Positions 62,071 to 64,000 of a stretch of 64,000 nucleotides of DNA are shown here, piece by piece. The DNA comes from Micromussa lordhowensis (Eukaryota > Cnidaria > Anthozoa > Scleractinia > Lobophylliidae): assembly GCA_964020085.1 (NCBI GenBank), contig OZ026598.1:26917322-26981321 (forward strand), in the 5' to 3' direction. A program made the translations under genes and the position numbers. The notes under the pieces were generated by a model. It had not been told where the DNA came from, did not search any database, and saw only the letters and a program-made list of their open reading frames with translations. The first letter of the stretch is position 1; each line of letters begins with the position of its first letter.

Positions 62071-64000
62071 ATGGTAAAACACTGTGTAGTTCAGTTTTGT
62101 AGTAATTCGAACAAAAAAAGCCATACTATGCATAAGTTTCCAAGACGCTAATTTGAGGAGGCAGTGGATAACATTTGTTCAAGTGAAGAGAGCCGATTTC
62201 ATAGAGCCAATGGAGCATTTGGTTATTTGCAACACTCATTTTTCTCTGGATTGTTACGAAAAAAGTTTCATGGTGGAAATGGGGTTAAGAAAGCACAGTA
62301 TGTTACTTTCTGGTGCTATACCGACAATAGTCTCCAGCAGCAACAAATTCTTGTGACACAAGAAAGCAGCCTATGCAAAAATGAAGGCAGCAAACAACCG
62401 GAAGTAACTGACAGTGCCGATAAAAGGCCTAGAAGAAGTAGAGCTCTTCAAAAGCTCGAGGTTAATAGGGTAAGTAATCAAGCACTTTATCTGCTATTCT
62501 TCGCTTTCTTCACAGCACAGATAATAAATTTATTTATTTGCTGAAAATATCTGTATTCTCTGCTTGTTATTGAGTAATTATGACAAAGCCAGTTGCTTGG
62601 AAGCCGCCACTACAGACAAAGATGTAATGCCAGAAGCCCTGCACGCCACCGAGATGAAAGATGCAGCCATACAGTGCGATATTGGAATTCAATGGTTCGA
62701 TCTTTCACCAAAACAGTGACAAGTGTGGGTAAGACAGACATCTCAAAATAAACAGATTCTTAAACTCTCTACGCAAGTGACGCGTTTCGTTTATCCTTCC
62801 GGTATAGGCACACAAGTGGAAACTGTCAGAGATAACGCGAAAGTGCAGTGTGAAATCATATCAATGCCTTCATGCACTACGCCTCTGTGTAGACCAGTAA
62901 AGAGTGTTGCACGTCCCGATGATGACGACAAGAAAGATGAAGATAACATTCCCCCTATTAATTTGTTCCCGACGAAGACCTGGAGGAAGAAACAAATGTC
63001 ATTGAAGACAATCAAACTAAGTACCGAAAGTTCACTCATTTGTAGTTTTATTTTTGGGTGTTTCGGAATTTTACCTTAAGGCTAAGTGCATTTTATTTTG
63101 CCATAGGGTTCTCACCAGCAAAAAAGAACTGGAAGCTCCGCAAAGTGAAAGTTCATTGTCTTTTCGTTTTCCTGCTTAATGCAGCTCTTTGAGTTTTGTC
63201 CACAAGCCTGCTACAGCAGAGGTGTCCAGAAGGGTGGGTACTTGTATCCATGTCACCCAGAAGTGCCTAACCTGCAGCTATGCCAGAGTGTGGAGAAGCC
63301 AACCGTACATAAAGAAGATATCTGCTGGAAATCTGTTGTTATCAGCTGCTATTCTCTACTCGGGTAGTATGATTTCCCAGACACTGAGGGTGCTAAAAAT
63401 ATTTAAGGTGCAGTGTTTTAGCCACCAGACATACCATAAGCACCAGAAAAACTACCTGATTCTGGTTGTGGTAAAAAAAGGCAGGATGAGCAGGACCAAT
63501 TGGTGGAAAAATTGTTGAACTTAGAAGGAGGTGTTGTTCTTTCCAGAGATGACAGATCTGATAGTCCTGGGAATAGCACTAAATATGGAGCATTTACTGT
63601 TATTGAGCAGAGGGTGAACAAATTGTTGGATGTTGAGCTTTTTCAAGTAAGTTTATTTAACTTAAAACCACTAGTAACTGTGGTAACTACACTATTTGCC
63701 AGGTAATACATATCTTATTCTCTTAAAATTCTGTTGAACAGTCTAATGAGGTGCCGAACAGTTCCGGGTGTGGGTAAGGATGAGGGCCTCCTGTGTTTGG
63801 AACAGTTCTTGGCTAGAAAAAACATTCACCTAGATGTCCTAATTACAGACAGAAATTGCCAAAATGCAGCCTATATACCACATGTTTAAGGCTTGTTGAA
63901 CTTGAACATACATTTTCAGTTTGCGCCATTTGTTTTTATGTACTTTTATTGCCAACTTCGCACAGTGCACAGAAGTTTTATTTATTAATTCATGTTGGCC
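62071..64000 (+). pseudogene. THAP-domain transposase-like gene, broken, runs off the window
   Basis: ATG 62071 starts a THAP finger (MVKHCVVQFCSNSNKKSHTM, HKFP). A 1-nt shift near 62148 moves to the frame with WITFVQVKRADFIEP and LVICNTHFSLDCY (C2CH completed), and another near 62345 to PEVTDSADKRPRRSRALQ, ending at a GTAAGT donor near 62469. A second exon region (about 62580-63030) has VMPEALHATEMKDAAIQCDI. A third (63090-63650) has VSRRVGTCIHVTQKCLTCSY, WRSQPYIKKISAGNLLLSAA, then VVLSRDDRSDSPGNSTKYGA ending at GTAAGT. A fourth starts after AACAG at about 63742 with SNEVPNSSG. This is a multi-exon THAP-DDE gene of a type widespread in cnidarians and fish (Kolobok- or P-like; not resolved). 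At least three frameshifts and stops. The C-terminal part lies outside the window. Confidence 0.6.

Overview
This is an animal genomic window. The genes have introns with GT..AG signals, the intergenic DNA is AT-rich, and almost every recognisable coding segment belongs to a transposable element. The element mix (BEL/Pao, DIRS-type, Penelope-like, Helitron-like, piggyBac, hAT, THAP-domain DDE elements carrying a YqaJ nuclease, and Polinton/adintovirus-like capsid genes) fits an anthozoan cnidarian such as a coral. That assignment is an inference from familiarity with these families, not a database result. I see no convincing intact host gene, no tRNA or rRNA gene and no CRISPR array.

Layout. 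390-7684: a young, nearly complete BEL/Pao retrotransposon whose two 418-bp LTRs read identically, with one amber codon in the integrase. 7.7-17.2 kb: decayed pieces of a Helitron-like Rep, a Ulp1-like peptidase, a ZAD-like Cys-rich protein, a 5'-truncated LINE, a RecQ-like helicase, a kinase-like N-lobe and a CxC Cys cluster, with several minisatellites. 17.9-25.1 kb: a minus-strand Helitron-like element (DUF6570-like region, RANES repeat array, peptidase-like domain, and a 2A-like motif near its N-terminus). It is split by an ISL2EU-like DNA transposon (20137-24390) that carries a THAP-DDE transposase and a spliced SAP-SWIM-YqaJ nuclease. 26.4-29.4 kb: a hAT-type MITE, a diverged repeat block and a Gypsy integrase tail. 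29.4-32.0 kb: a compact cluster of capsid-like genes related to Polinton/adintovirus structural proteins. 32.7-35.7 kb: a DIRS-type element (SGNH hydrolase, gag-like, RT).

35.7-40.1 kb: a second, older BEL/Pao copy. It has been opened successively by an inverted pair of Penelope-like fragments, a TA-flanked MITE and a tRNA-derived SINE. 41.6-44.3 kb: a foldback MITE, two Penelope-like 3' ends and a compound microsatellite. 45.5-49.4 kb: rearranged hAT (ZNF862-like) fragments. 50.4-52.8 kb: a decayed piggyBac with a pogo-type MITE in its Cys-rich tail. 52788-56965: a second ISL2EU-like element with an intact transposase and a broken nuclease. 57.4-60 kb: a HECT-like fragment and another piggyBac. 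61-61.6 kb: a 310-bp tandem repeat. 62.1 kb to the end: a broken THAP-domain transposase-like gene that runs off the window.

The elements act individually, not as a pathway. The value of the window is the nesting, which gives relative ages, and three less ordinary observations: the 2A-like motif in a Helitron-like ORF, the capsid-like gene cluster, and the reciprocal decay of the two ISL2EU-like elements.
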